NCBI RefSeq assembly: GCF_000523235.1
Contig: NZ_CP006850.1
Coordinates: forward strand, 4,464,001-4,528,000
Length of the DNA stretch: 64,000 nucleotides
DNA from: Nocardia nova SH22a
GTDB taxonomy: Bacteria > Actinomycetota > Actinomycetes > Mycobacteriales > Mycobacteriaceae
Reading direction: 5' to 3'
A program made the translations under genes and the position numbers. The notes beneath the pieces are model-generated. The model ran no database searches and was not told the origin of the DNA. It saw only the letters and a program-made list of their open reading frames with translations. Below are positions 1 through 7,908 of this stretch, piece by piece; within the stretch, counting starts at the first letter, position 1; every line of letters starts with the position of its first letter.

Positions 1-318
1 CTCGGCGTCGATGTAGCCGATCGCGTCGAGTTCGATCCGCAACTGTGCGGCGATCCGGGTGATCGCCGCGGATTTCCGCCCCCACCCGACCTCGACGGCG
101 GCGAACAGTCCGTTGAGGCCGTGCCGTTCCAGTTTGTCCGCCGTCCACGACCATTCGCCGCGGCTGGCCACCGCGTGCAGCACCCCCCGGCCGCCGAGTG
201 TGTGCAGTGCCCGCACCGCGTCCGGACGCACCGCACCACTGGTCGAATCGCAGACCACACCGTCCCATACGGTGTTGTCCAGTTCCCAGACAAGACATCT
301 CACTGCCGGTGCTGTCAT
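1..318 (-). CDS. HAD-IIIC (FkbH-like) phosphatase-like protein, C-terminus off window
   Basis: The reading frame opens with ATG at 318 and runs off the left edge, so only about 106 N-terminal residues are visible. The N-terminus reads VWELDNTVWDGVV, which matches HAD motif I of the FkbH/HAD-IIIC group (usually VWDLDNTLW). The later stretch, with an HAVASRGEW segment and an IGYIDAE edge, fits the core HAD fold. The first Asp of the DxD motif, the usual nucleophile, is Glu here, so the protein may be catalytically altered. FkbH-like proteins often load glyceryl units in polyketide pathways, but no such genes are visible nearby. The family call is fairly safe; the function is not. Confidence 0.65.
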   Translation of the reverse strand, partial: MTAPAVRCLVWELDNTVWDGVVCDSTSGAVRPDAVRALHTLGGRGVLHAVASRGEWSWTADKLERHGLNGLFAAVEVGWGRKSAAITRIAAQLRIELDAIGYIDAE

Positions 319-370
319 CTCGCCCCTACGGTCCACTCTCCTCTGCCACCGCCATCGACGTTCCGATGAC

Positions 371-404
371 ACCGGACGGCCCGGATATATTTTTCCGGTC
401 CGGT
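371..404. repeat. Inverted repeat in the 160-bp gap between TerD-like gene and HAD gene
   Basis: ACCGGAC (371-377) pairs with GTCCGGT (398-404), with further CCGG complementarity inside and an AT-rich loop. It lies between two leftward genes. It could be a weak terminator for the TerD gene or an operator, but no U-run follows on the minus strand. Confidence 0.3.
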
Positions 405-477
405 CCCGCGAGAGGTCATAGTAGGGATGCCGGGCCGCGCACACCAGCCCTGGCAAACCGCCCGCTCGCCGCGGCCC

Positions 478-1566
478 TCACAGGCTGGGCATCACCAGCG
501 GCACCGCCTCGACCGGATGGCCGGCCTGGATGGGAGTGGCGATCGACGCGGCCCGCCACACCGATCCGTCGCGATACACCTTGGCCACCACCATTCCCGT
601 ATGCGCCCCGCCGCCACGCAGATTGCCGCGGGCGAGTTCGGCGGTCGTGGAACCGTCGACCAGCCGCCAGTATCCGTTGCGGATGCGTTCGAAGGTGTGC
701 CCGGCGTAGGAGGTCACCACGAACACCACCGCCGACACCTGTGCGGGCAGCCGCGCCAGATCCACGGTGATGACCTCGTCGTCGCCCTTGCCGTCACCGG
801 TGAGGTTGTCCCCGGAATGCCGGACCGCGCCGTCGCGGGAGGACAGCTGCTGGTAGTAGGCGGTGTCGACGAGGGTCTTGCCGACGAACAGCAGCGCGGA
901 CGCGTCGAGGTCGACCTCGAGCGGGCGCAGCCCGCGCGGGCCGTGCACCTTCATCGGATCCCAGCCCACACCCATGCGCACCATCGACAGCTCACCGTCA
1001 CGAATGTGGTTGAGCGCCACCTCCTGACCGGGGTCGAGGACGGCGGGACCGCGATAGGGCAGTTGCTCGCTCGCCTGCCCCACCGGAACACCGTGCGCGG
1101 TGACCAGCGCGGCGAATCCGGCCGGGAATCCGTGCCCCAGCGGCCGCAGCTGCCAGCTGCTGCCCACCCGGTCCAGATCGGCGACGATCACCGCCGATTC
1201 CTCGCCCAGACCCTCGACGCTGTACTCGTACACCGGATTTCCCGCGCGATCGGACACCGCCAGCAGCGCCGGTTCGTGGTCTCCGAAGCGCGCCTCGGGG
1301 TCGGCCAGCGACACCACGATGCGCACGTGTTCGATTTCCGGTGGTAGCGAACGCAATCCGATCGACAGCTCCGGACGGTCGGAAGCCAGCCGCACACCGT
1401 GGGCGGCGGTCTGGTTGTAGAAGACGAGATCGGTTTCGTCGCGGACCTTCCCGGCCGAATCCAGCAGCAGCGCCGAAACATCGACGGGTTCGCTGTGCCG
1501 GACCGACACGACGACGTCGTCGTGGGTCAGACGGTCCACCTGTCCCTTGGTCAACTGTGCGGCCAC
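478..1566 (-). CDS. TerD-family protein with two TerD domains
   Basis: The 362-residue protein starts at GTG 1566 (MAAQLTKGQ). A longer frame exists upstream, but its N-terminus is low-complexity. It contains two TerD-like halves. The first has DVSALLLDSAGKVRDETDLVFYNQ-type sequence near residue 30; the second has DLDASALLF followed by a GDGKGDDE acidic loop near residue 215. These are the Ca-binding beta-sandwich modules of tellurite and stress-response proteins. The duplicated architecture resembles TerA/TerF-type proteins rather than the single-domain TerD. No other ter genes (terB, terC, terZ) are adjacent, so a general stress role is more likely than a full tellurite-resistance locus. 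It is divergent from the lipoprotein gene at 1694. Confidence 0.85.
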   Translation of the reverse strand: MAAQLTKGQVDRLTHDDVVVSVRHSEPVDVSALLLDSAGKVRDETDLVFYNQTAAHGVRLASDRPELSIGLRSLPPEIEHVRIVVSLADPEARFGDHEPALLAVSDRAGNPVYEYSVEGLGEESAVIVADLDRVGSSWQLRPLGHGFPAGFAALVTAHGVPVGQASEQLPYRGPAVLDPGQEVALNHIRDGELSMVRMGVGWDPMKVHGPRGLRPLEVDLDASALLFVGKTLVDTAYYQQLSSRDGAVRHSGDNLTGDGKGDDEVITVDLARLPAQVSAVVFVVTSYAGHTFERIRNGYWRLVDGSTTAELARGNLRGGGAHTGMVVAKVYRDGSVWRAASIATPIQAGHPVEAVPLVMPSL

Positions 1567-1693
1567 GCCCTCTACTCTACGTCGACGCGGCCGCACTCCG
1601 GACCTGGTGAGTGTTCGCCCCGCCGGTTCCGGTACGCGCGCCCGCGGCGGGTAGCGTGAGCCGCGGTTCGACAGCACGACCGAAGGGGGACCG

Positions 1694-2257
1694 ATGCGAC
1701 CGGGTGTCCGGTGGAAACGACGACTCGTCCGGCAGGGGCCGGTGACCGCGCTGGCGGTCGCGGCCGTGCTGGTGGCCGCCGCGTGCAGTGACGACTCAGC
1801 CGATACCGCGACGCCGCCCTCGTCCGCGACCACCTCCGTGAGCCCGGCCACTCCCGAACCCGCCGCCCCGGCCCGGCCGCAGCTCAGCGCACCCGCGGCA
1901 GCGCCCGAACCGGCCGAGCCCACGACCGATCCGTACGCGGGCAGTCCCCTCATCGATCACACCGAGTGGACCGACGACCCCGACGGCCGCCGCCTGCACG
2001 TGTATCCGACGCCCGCGGGCCGCGACGATCAGTTCCCGGCCGCGCAGGACCGGGCGTGGGCCGAAATCCTCGCCGCCGCACCCGATGCCGACTCCCCCGG
2101 CATGTACGACCAGTTCGTGTGCCACTGGGTGTGGGCGCGGATGGTGGCGCCGAACAAGCCGAGCTGGAATATCGAGCCGTGGCGGCCCGCGGTCGGCTAT
2201 CAGGCCACCGTGGCGGCGATGTGCAATCCCGGCGGTCCCGACCCGGCCGGGAACTGA
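1694..2257 (+). CDS. Secreted lipoprotein with DUF2599 domain
   Basis: The 187-residue protein starts at ATG 1694. It has a basic N-terminus and a hydrophobic segment ending in the lipobox LVAAAC (about residues 28-33), so it is probably lipid-anchored outside the membrane. A Pro/Ala/Thr-rich spacer (about 35-80) leads to a conserved domain with the sequences HTEWT, YPTPAGR, MYDQFVCHWVWA and EPWRP. This matches the actinobacterial DUF2599 family, with two Cys (in VCHW and MCNPGG) that may form a disulfide. The function of the family is unknown. It stands alone between divergent TerD and the downstream cysteine-desulfurase operon, with a 110-bp gap before the latter. Confidence 0.75.
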   Translation: MRPGVRWKRRLVRQGPVTALAVAAVLVAAACSDDSADTATPPSSATTSVSPATPEPAAPARPQLSAPAAAPEPAEPTTDPYAGSPLIDHTEWTDDPDGRRLHVYPTPAGRDDQFPAAQDRAWAEILAAAPDADSPGMYDQFVCHWVWARMVAPNKPSWNIEPWRPAVGYQATVAAMCNPGGPDPAGN

Positions 2258-2368
2258 CTCACGCCGATTTCACCGGCGGGCCGGTGAAATGCGTTGTCCA
2301 CGGCCCGGATTCGCAAGTGTGGGTATCGTGGACAGGTCGCCAGCGTACGAGCCGAAGGGAGCGTCACG

Positions 2369-3727
2369 TTGCGGTCACCTGTCTCCGGTCCCGCGCCCGC
2401 CGATCCGGCCGCCGCCCCGCCACCGCCCGTTTCGCCCGCAATGCCCGCTGCCGCGCCGCCGATGCCCGCCGCCGGGCCGTCTCCCGGTTCGGCGGCGATG
2501 CGTGCCTTGTTCCCGGCACTGTCCCAGGACGGCCCGGTATATCTCGACAGTGCCGCGACCACCCAGAAGCCGCTGCCGGTGATCGAGGCGATCGACGACT
2601 ACCACCGCCGCCACACCGCCAATGCCGGACGCGGCACCTACCCGTGGGCCACGACGCTGACCCGCGCGGTCGAACAGGTCCGCGCCGACACCGCCCGCTT
2701 CCTCGGCGCCGACCCCACCGAGATCGTGTTCACCGCGGGAGCGACCGCCGCGCTCAACGCCGTCGCGCTCGCATGGGGGCTGACCACACTCGACGACGGT
2801 GACGAAATCCTCTACAGCCCACGCGATCACGCCTCCAACGTGTATCCCTGGCTGCAACTGCGCGACACCCTCGCCCATTTCGGCCGCCGCGTCCGCCTGG
2901 TCCCCTACCGCACCACCGCGCTCGGCGAGGCCGACATCGCCGATATCGCCGCCAAACTCGGGCCCCGCACCCGGCTGCTGACCGTCAGCCACCTGCATCA
3001 CGTCTTCGGCGCCCGCAACACCGTCGAGGAGATCCGCGACCGGATCGGCGAGCGGGTGGCGGTCTGTTTCGACTGCAGTCAGAGCGCCGGACATCTGCCG
3101 ATCGACGTGCGGGAACTGGGCGCCGATTTCGCGGTGCTGTCGGCGCACAAGATGTTCGGTGCGCCCGGCACCGGGATCCTGTTCTGCCACAGCCGCGTCC
3201 ACGACCGGCTGCGACCGTTCCTGCCGGGCGGTAATTCGGCTGTGCGGATTCAGGATTCGGCGCTGCTGCCGGAGGCGATGCCGGGACGGCTCGAGGGCGG
3301 CACACCCAACCTGCCCGGAATTCTCGCCCTCGGCGCGGCACTGCGGGTGCTCGCCACGATCGGCGTGGACACGATCGCCGCCCACAATCACCGGCTCACG
3401 CGGCGGCTGATCGACGGGCTGCGGCCGCTGCCGGGGCTGCGGTTGCTCCCCGGACCGGCGCACGGATCCTGCGACACCGGATACGGCATCGTGTCGTTCA
3501 CCCTGGACGGCGTCAGCGCCACCGATCTCGGATTCGTGCTGGCCGAACTCGGTTTCCTCGTCCGCACCGGCGCCCACTGCGTGCCCGCGGCCGCCCGGGG
3601 CGATCACGCGGATATCGGTGCCGCCGACCATGATTCGGTGCGGGTCAGCACCCACGTCTACACCACCACCGAGGAGATCGACCGGTTCCTCGACTGCCTG
3701 ACCGCTCTCGCCACGGAGGTCCGATGA
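2369..3727 (+). CDS. SufS/CsdA-like cysteine desulfurase (class V aminotransferase)
   Basis: I chose TTG 2369 because an AAGGGAG ribosome site lies 7 bases upstream; this gives 452 residues with a 40-residue Pro/Ala-rich N-terminal tail. Codons further upstream (TTG 2294) are possible but lack a good site. The enzyme core starts near YLDSAATTQKP. The PLP Lys lies in SAHKM (about residue 261) and the persulfide Cys in RTGAHC (about residue 404), so both halves of the desulfurase chemistry are present. The product would be an enzyme-bound persulfide plus alanine. No sufBCD or scaffold genes are adjacent, so it is not the housekeeping Fe-S enzyme. It overlaps the next gene by 4 bases and is the first gene of a sulfur/PLP operon. 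Confidence 0.85.
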   Translation: MRSPVSGPAPADPAAAPPPPVSPAMPAAAPPMPAAGPSPGSAAMRALFPALSQDGPVYLDSAATTQKPLPVIEAIDDYHRRHTANAGRGTYPWATTLTRAVEQVRADTARFLGADPTEIVFTAGATAALNAVALAWGLTTLDDGDEILYSPRDHASNVYPWLQLRDTLAHFGRRVRLVPYRTTALGEADIADIAAKLGPRTRLLTVSHLHHVFGARNTVEEIRDRIGERVAVCFDCSQSAGHLPIDVRELGADFAVLSAHKMFGAPGTGILFCHSRVHDRLRPFLPGGNSAVRIQDSALLPEAMPGRLEGGTPNLPGILALGAALRVLATIGVDTIAAHNHRLTRRLIDGLRPLPGLRLLPGPAHGSCDTGYGIVSFTLDGVSATDLGFVLAELGFLVRTGAHCVPAAARGDHADIGAADHDSVRVSTHVYTTTEEIDRFLDCLTALATEVR

Positions 3728-4992
3728 CCACACGCCGCGACACCACCCCCGACACCGCGGACACCGGCTCCCCCGCCGACTACGACCGTCGCGCGGCCTC
3801 CCGCATCCTCGCCGAACTCGCGCGCCCGGGCCTGTTCACCACCGCGAGGCCGGCACCCCCGCGCACCGTCGCGGTGACCCGGACGCCCGTGCGGCCCGAA
3901 TCCGGTGCCCGGCTGACGGTCTCGCAGCGGCTGTATCTGGAGGCGTTCATGGCGCCCTGCCGCGCCGACCAGGTCACCACGGCCACCCACCGGGTCACCT
4001 GGACCGACAGCGACGGCATCCCCAACACCGGACACATCCGGGATCCGGGGCTGGGCGCGATCGTGCCGGTCGCGGTCCGCGAGACGGTGCTGGCACTGTG
4101 GCACAGCCTGTACGCCGATGCCGGACTCGCCGCCCGCATCGCCGCGCTCACCACCCACGAGCACGCGATCCTGTCCGCCACGACCACCGATCACGATCCG
4201 ATCGACATTCTCCGCGTCGGGATCGAGGCCACCGGCCGCGCGCTGACCCAGCACGCGCTGCTGGCCGCCACCACCCCGTATCGCACGCCCGCCGAATTCG
4301 CTCGCGGCCTGCGTGATTCGGGAATCTTCGCCGCCGTCGCCACCCGCTGGTACTGGGAGCAGCAGGCCTCCACCTATCGGCGCGGGATGATCGCGGCCGC
4401 CTTCGACACCCAGGCCGACGGCACCGTCCGCTACACCGCCGACACCGTCGCCACGCTGCGCGCGATGAAGGACGCCACCATCCGCGACGCGCACACCGTG
4501 ATGCGCCGCGCCACCACCGAGGAAGGACTGTCGGTCGAGGCGGCCGTCGACAAGTACCACGACGAGCTGGATCTCATTTCCCGCCAGTACGCGTTGCTGC
4601 CCGCCGGACAGCGCCCGGCGTGCCTGGCGGCGACACCGCATCGTGTCGGCGGCGGGCACTACAGCCTGCTGCCGGAGGTCGTCGACCGGTTCGTGGACCT
4701 GTTCGCCGCCACCGTCACCGGGATCGAGATCGTCGAATCCGAGCAGGCCGACGATGCGATCACCGGCACGGCCGATCACCTGTTCTACGTCCCCGATATG
4801 AACTGCAAGCACTGTGTGCGCACCATCGGCGCGGTGCTGGAATCGATGCACATCACCGTGCACGAGATCGATCTGATCGGCAAACGTGTGCGCGCGGAAT
4901 TCCGCAGCCCCCGCAACCGGCATCGCGCCTTCGAGGCCCTGCGCGACAGCGGCTACAACCCGACCCTGGCCGCCCCGGGCACCGCCGGATGA
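3724..4992 (+). CDS. Unrecognised protein with C-terminal heavy-metal-associated (HMA) domain
   Basis: 422 residues starting at ATG 3724, which overlaps the desulfurase stop (ATGA). I do not recognise the first 340 residues. They are soluble and mostly helical, with runs such as ATRWYWEQQASTYRRG and AAVDKYHDELDLISRQY. From about residue 350 to 415 there is a compact HMA/ferredoxin-like module: FYVPDMNCKHCVRTIGAVL, with the metal-binding pair C361 and C364, then IDLIGKRVRAEF. Such domains carry Cu, Zn or other soft metals, or have lost metal and bind partners. Wedged between three sulfur/PLP enzymes, it may deliver metal or act as a substrate-carrying partner. The HMA call is solid; the rest is open. 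Confidence 0.75.
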   Translation: MTTRRDTTPDTADTGSPADYDRRAASRILAELARPGLFTTARPAPPRTVAVTRTPVRPESGARLTVSQRLYLEAFMAPCRADQVTTATHRVTWTDSDGIPNTGHIRDPGLGAIVPVAVRETVLALWHSLYADAGLAARIAALTTHEHAILSATTTDHDPIDILRVGIEATGRALTQHALLAATTPYRTPAEFARGLRDSGIFAAVATRWYWEQQASTYRRGMIAAAFDTQADGTVRYTADTVATLRAMKDATIRDAHTVMRRATTEEGLSVEAAVDKYHDELDLISRQYALLPAGQRPACLAATPHRVGGGHYSLLPEVVDRFVDLFAATVTGIEIVESEQADDAITGTADHLFYVPDMNCKHCVRTIGAVLESMHITVHEIDLIGKRVRAEFRSPRNRHRAFEALRDSGYNPTLAAPGTAG

Positions 4993-6437
4993 GCACACCG
5001 GGTCTTCCGGCGTTACTGCATCCGCTGGTGCGCGCCTTCCTCGACACCCCCGGCGCGCTCACCGAGGCGCTCACCCGGTTCGGGACGCCGCTGCATCTGC
5101 TGTTCCCGCAGGTCTGCCTGGACAACCTCGCCCGATTGCGGGCGGTGCCCGGGCGGCACCGGCTGCCGCTGCGGATCTGCTACGCGCACAAGGTGAATCA
5201 GTCCCGCGCCGTCCTGCGCACCGTGCGCGCTGCCGGGGCCGCTGTCGATGTCGCCTCCGCGCAAGAGCTCGCCGCCGCCCGGGAGGCGGGGTTCGCGGCA
5301 TCGCAGATCGAGGTCACCGGACCGAAGGGGCGGCTGCTGCTGGGCGCGCTGGCGGGATCGGGTGTCACGGTCAATGTGGACAACGCGTGGGAACTCGCCG
5401 AACTGGCCGCGCTGGCCGATCCCGCCGCGCCGGTGCCGGTGTTGTTGCGGCTGACCGGTTTCGCGGGCCCGGACAGTCCGGGGGCGGTGAGCCGGTTCGG
5501 CATCGGCCCCGATGAGGTCGACGAGCTGCTCACCCTGCTCGCCGCCCACCGTGACCGGATCGTGTTGCGCGGGTTCGCCTTCCATCTCGACACCGGTGAG
5601 CTCGACGCGCGGGTCCGGGCGGTGCAGGCGTGCCTGGGCTGGATCGAACGCGCGCACACGCGCGGCCTGGCCCCGTCGGTGATCGATATCGGCGGCGGAT
5701 TCCGGCAGGTCTTCACCGCCGACGCGGACCGTTTCGAGCACTACACGCGGCTGCTGCGGCAGTCGCTGCTCGGCCGCGGCGAGCCGATGAGCTGGGGCGC
5801 CAACACCTTCGGCTACCAGCTCGACGCCACCGGCGCGCACGGTACCCCCATATTCCACAAATACGCCAACACCGAACCGGCGACGGCGATGCTGACCGCG
5901 CTGCTGGGCACACCGCTGCCCGAGCACGGCGGGCAGCCACTGGCCCGGGTCCTGGCCGACAATCTGCTCGAACTGTGGTGCGAACCCGGCAAGGCGGTCC
6001 TCGATCACGCCGGAATCACCGTCGCCGGTGTGGAATTCGTGAAACGGGCCACCGACGGCAGCACCGTGGTGAGCGTCGACATCGGGCGGGACACGATCAC
6101 GCCCGCCGATCAGGAGGTGATGGTGGACCCGCTGCTGCTGCCCGGCCCCGATTCGGCGGCCGGTGACGACGGTGATCCGGCCGGGGTGTTCATCGCCGGG
6201 CATCTGTGCCTGGAACGAGATCTGATCACCAATCACAAGGTGTGGCTGCCGTGGGTGCCGCGGCCCGGCGATGTGCTCGTATTCCCGAATACCGGCGCCT
6301 ACCACATGGATCTGTCGGCCGCGCGCGCCTCCCAGCATCCGCTGCCGCCCAAGATCGCCGTCGACTACCGCGACGGGTTCCGGCTGTGCCCCGACGAGGA
6401 CTACCGGCCCGAACCGGTACCGGCCGGGGGGTCGTGA
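4989..6437 (+). CDS. Y4yA-like PLP-dependent decarboxylase (fold III, LysA/ODC-like)
   Basis: 482 residues starting at ATG 4989, which overlaps the previous stop. It has the alanine-racemase-like barrel with the PLP Lys in CYAHKVNQSR (K68), a glycine loop VIDIGGGFRQV and EPGKAVLD, which corresponds to the phosphate-binding EPGR of diaminopimelate decarboxylase. The C-terminal beta domain has GHLCLERD, with the Cys that reaches across the dimer in decarboxylases, and TGAYHMD. The closest family I know is Y4yA, first named in a rhizobial plasmid; related enzymes (for example SbnH) decarboxylate amino-acid intermediates in siderophore pathways. The substrate cannot be read from sequence. It overlaps the next gene by one base (TGATG). 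Confidence 0.82.
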   Translation: MSTPGLPALLHPLVRAFLDTPGALTEALTRFGTPLHLLFPQVCLDNLARLRAVPGRHRLPLRICYAHKVNQSRAVLRTVRAAGAAVDVASAQELAAAREAGFAASQIEVTGPKGRLLLGALAGSGVTVNVDNAWELAELAALADPAAPVPVLLRLTGFAGPDSPGAVSRFGIGPDEVDELLTLLAAHRDRIVLRGFAFHLDTGELDARVRAVQACLGWIERAHTRGLAPSVIDIGGGFRQVFTADADRFEHYTRLLRQSLLGRGEPMSWGANTFGYQLDATGAHGTPIFHKYANTEPATAMLTALLGTPLPEHGGQPLARVLADNLLELWCEPGKAVLDHAGITVAGVEFVKRATDGSTVVSVDIGRDTITPADQEVMVDPLLLPGPDSAAGDDGDPAGVFIAGHLCLERDLITNHKVWLPWVPRPGDVLVFPNTGAYHMDLSAARASQHPLPPKIAVDYRDGFRLCPDEDYRPEPVPAGGS

Positions 6438-7759
6438 TGCGCTACGACGACATCACCGGCCTCATCGGCGACACCCCGCTGCTGCGCCTGGATCCGGCGG
6501 TGCACGGCCTCGGCGAGGTCGAATTGTACGCGAAACTCGAATCCTGCAATCCGTTCGGTTCGGTGAAGGACCGGGTCGCGTGGGGCATGATCGCCGACGA
6601 TATCGACGACATCGCCGAGCGCGGGCAGACGCTGATCGAGGCCTCCAGCGGCAATACCGCCAAGGCGCTGCGCATTCTGGGCGCACGCCGCGGGATCGGA
6701 CTGCACGCGATCACCAACCGCATCAAGGTCGAGGAGGTACGCGATCTGCTGCAGTTGCTCGGCACCCGCATCGAGGAGTTGCCGGGGCTGTCGGAATGCC
6801 CGGACCCGACCACACCCAACGACGTGTACTCGGTGATCGAGACGACCATGGCGAAAAGCCCCGGCGCCTACCGGCATCCGTCGCAGTACACCAACGAGAA
6901 GAACATCGACGCCCACTACCGGGGCACCGGCCGCGAGATCCACGACGATCTGGCCGCGGCCGGATTGCGCGCGGACTACCTGATCGGCGGACTGGGCACC
7001 ACCGGCTCCACCCGCGGCACCGCGACCTTTCTGCGCGAACACAATCCGGCGCTGCGCACGATCGCGGTGGTGTCGCAACGCTCGGACTTCATTCCCGGCA
7101 TCCGATCCGAGGCCGAGATGTGGGATGTGGGACTGTTCCGGCCCGATTTCTACGACCGGATCGTCACCGTCGATTCGGCACAGGCGATCGAGTCGACCCT
7201 CGAGCTGGCCACCGGCTACGGCATTCTCGCGGGCCCGACCAGCGGCGCGGCCTACGCCGCGGCACTCGAGGTCCTGCGCGAACGCCCGCCGGGATCGCCG
7301 CCGGCGGTGGCCGTGCTGATCGTGTGCGACCGGATCGAACCGTATCTGTCCTACATCAGGAAACGCCGCCCGGATCTGTTCGGCCGCACCGCCGCGGCCG
7401 CACCGCCCTCTCCCGCCGAACTCGACGCCGTCACGCGACTGTCCCCGCGGCAGTTGCGGGAGCTGGACGCCACCGCGCGTGCGACCGTCGTCGACACCCG
7501 CGGTGCGATGGCCTACCGCATCGGCCACATCCCCGGCGCGATCAACATCCGCGACGATCAACTCGACGACATGTTCGCCCACGGTGTCCCGTTCTCCCGT
7601 TCGCGCCCGGTGGTTTTCGTGTGCCCGGTCGGTGATCTGTCGCTGCGATTCGCGGCACTGGCCGCCCGCGCGGGCTACGACGCCGCCAGCCTCGACGGCG
7701 GTGTCCTCGCCTGGCGCGACGCCGGATTCGACCTCGAGTCCGCCGCGCCGCGCGGCTGA
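6437..7759 (+). CDS. Cysteine synthase-like enzyme fused to a rhodanese domain
   Basis: The 440-residue protein starts at ATG 6437. Residues about 1-315 are a fold-II PLP enzyme: GDTPLLRL at the start, the PLP Lys in NPFGSVKDR (K44), the substrate loop EASSGNTAKAL and a GLGTTGSTRG phosphate loop. This is the O-acetylserine sulfhydrylase/SbnA/CysK2 group. Residues about 325-435 are a rhodanese: VVDTRGAMAYRIGHIPGAINI, then the active-site Cys in VFVCPVGDLS (C396) and GGVLAWRDAGF. The fusion suggests that a persulfide or thiosulfate carried by rhodanese is passed to the beta-replacement site, perhaps with sulfur from the first gene of the operon. This is an inference from domain pairing. Confidence 0.87.
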   Translation: MRYDDITGLIGDTPLLRLDPAVHGLGEVELYAKLESCNPFGSVKDRVAWGMIADDIDDIAERGQTLIEASSGNTAKALRILGARRGIGLHAITNRIKVEEVRDLLQLLGTRIEELPGLSECPDPTTPNDVYSVIETTMAKSPGAYRHPSQYTNEKNIDAHYRGTGREIHDDLAAAGLRADYLIGGLGTTGSTRGTATFLREHNPALRTIAVVSQRSDFIPGIRSEAEMWDVGLFRPDFYDRIVTVDSAQAIESTLELATGYGILAGPTSGAAYAAALEVLRERPPGSPPAVAVLIVCDRIEPYLSYIRKRRPDLFGRTAAAAPPSPAELDAVTRLSPRQLRELDATARATVVDTRGAMAYRIGHIPGAINIRDDQLDDMFAHGVPFSRSRPVVFVCPVGDLSLRFAALAARAGYDAASLDGGVLAWRDAGFDLESAAPRG

Positions 7760-7908
7760 TCCGCTGCCCGGCCGCCGCCCTCGCACCGCCCCCGCGCGCC
7801 GAAGCCGGGGCCCGCACCCGCCACCACGACTACCGTTGACGGATGCGCCGGGGGCGAGGCGAACACGTCGCGCGGGCCCGGTCCGCATGACGCGGGAAGG
7901 TGACGGCG

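Noticed and set aside
478..1566. Full tellurite-resistance cluster
   Set aside because: Only a TerD-like protein is present; terB, terC, terE and terZ are absent.
2375..3733. Long minus-strand frame opposite the cysteine desulfurase
   Set aside because: Gly/Gln/Arg-rich antisense shadow; the plus strand has intact catalytic motifs.
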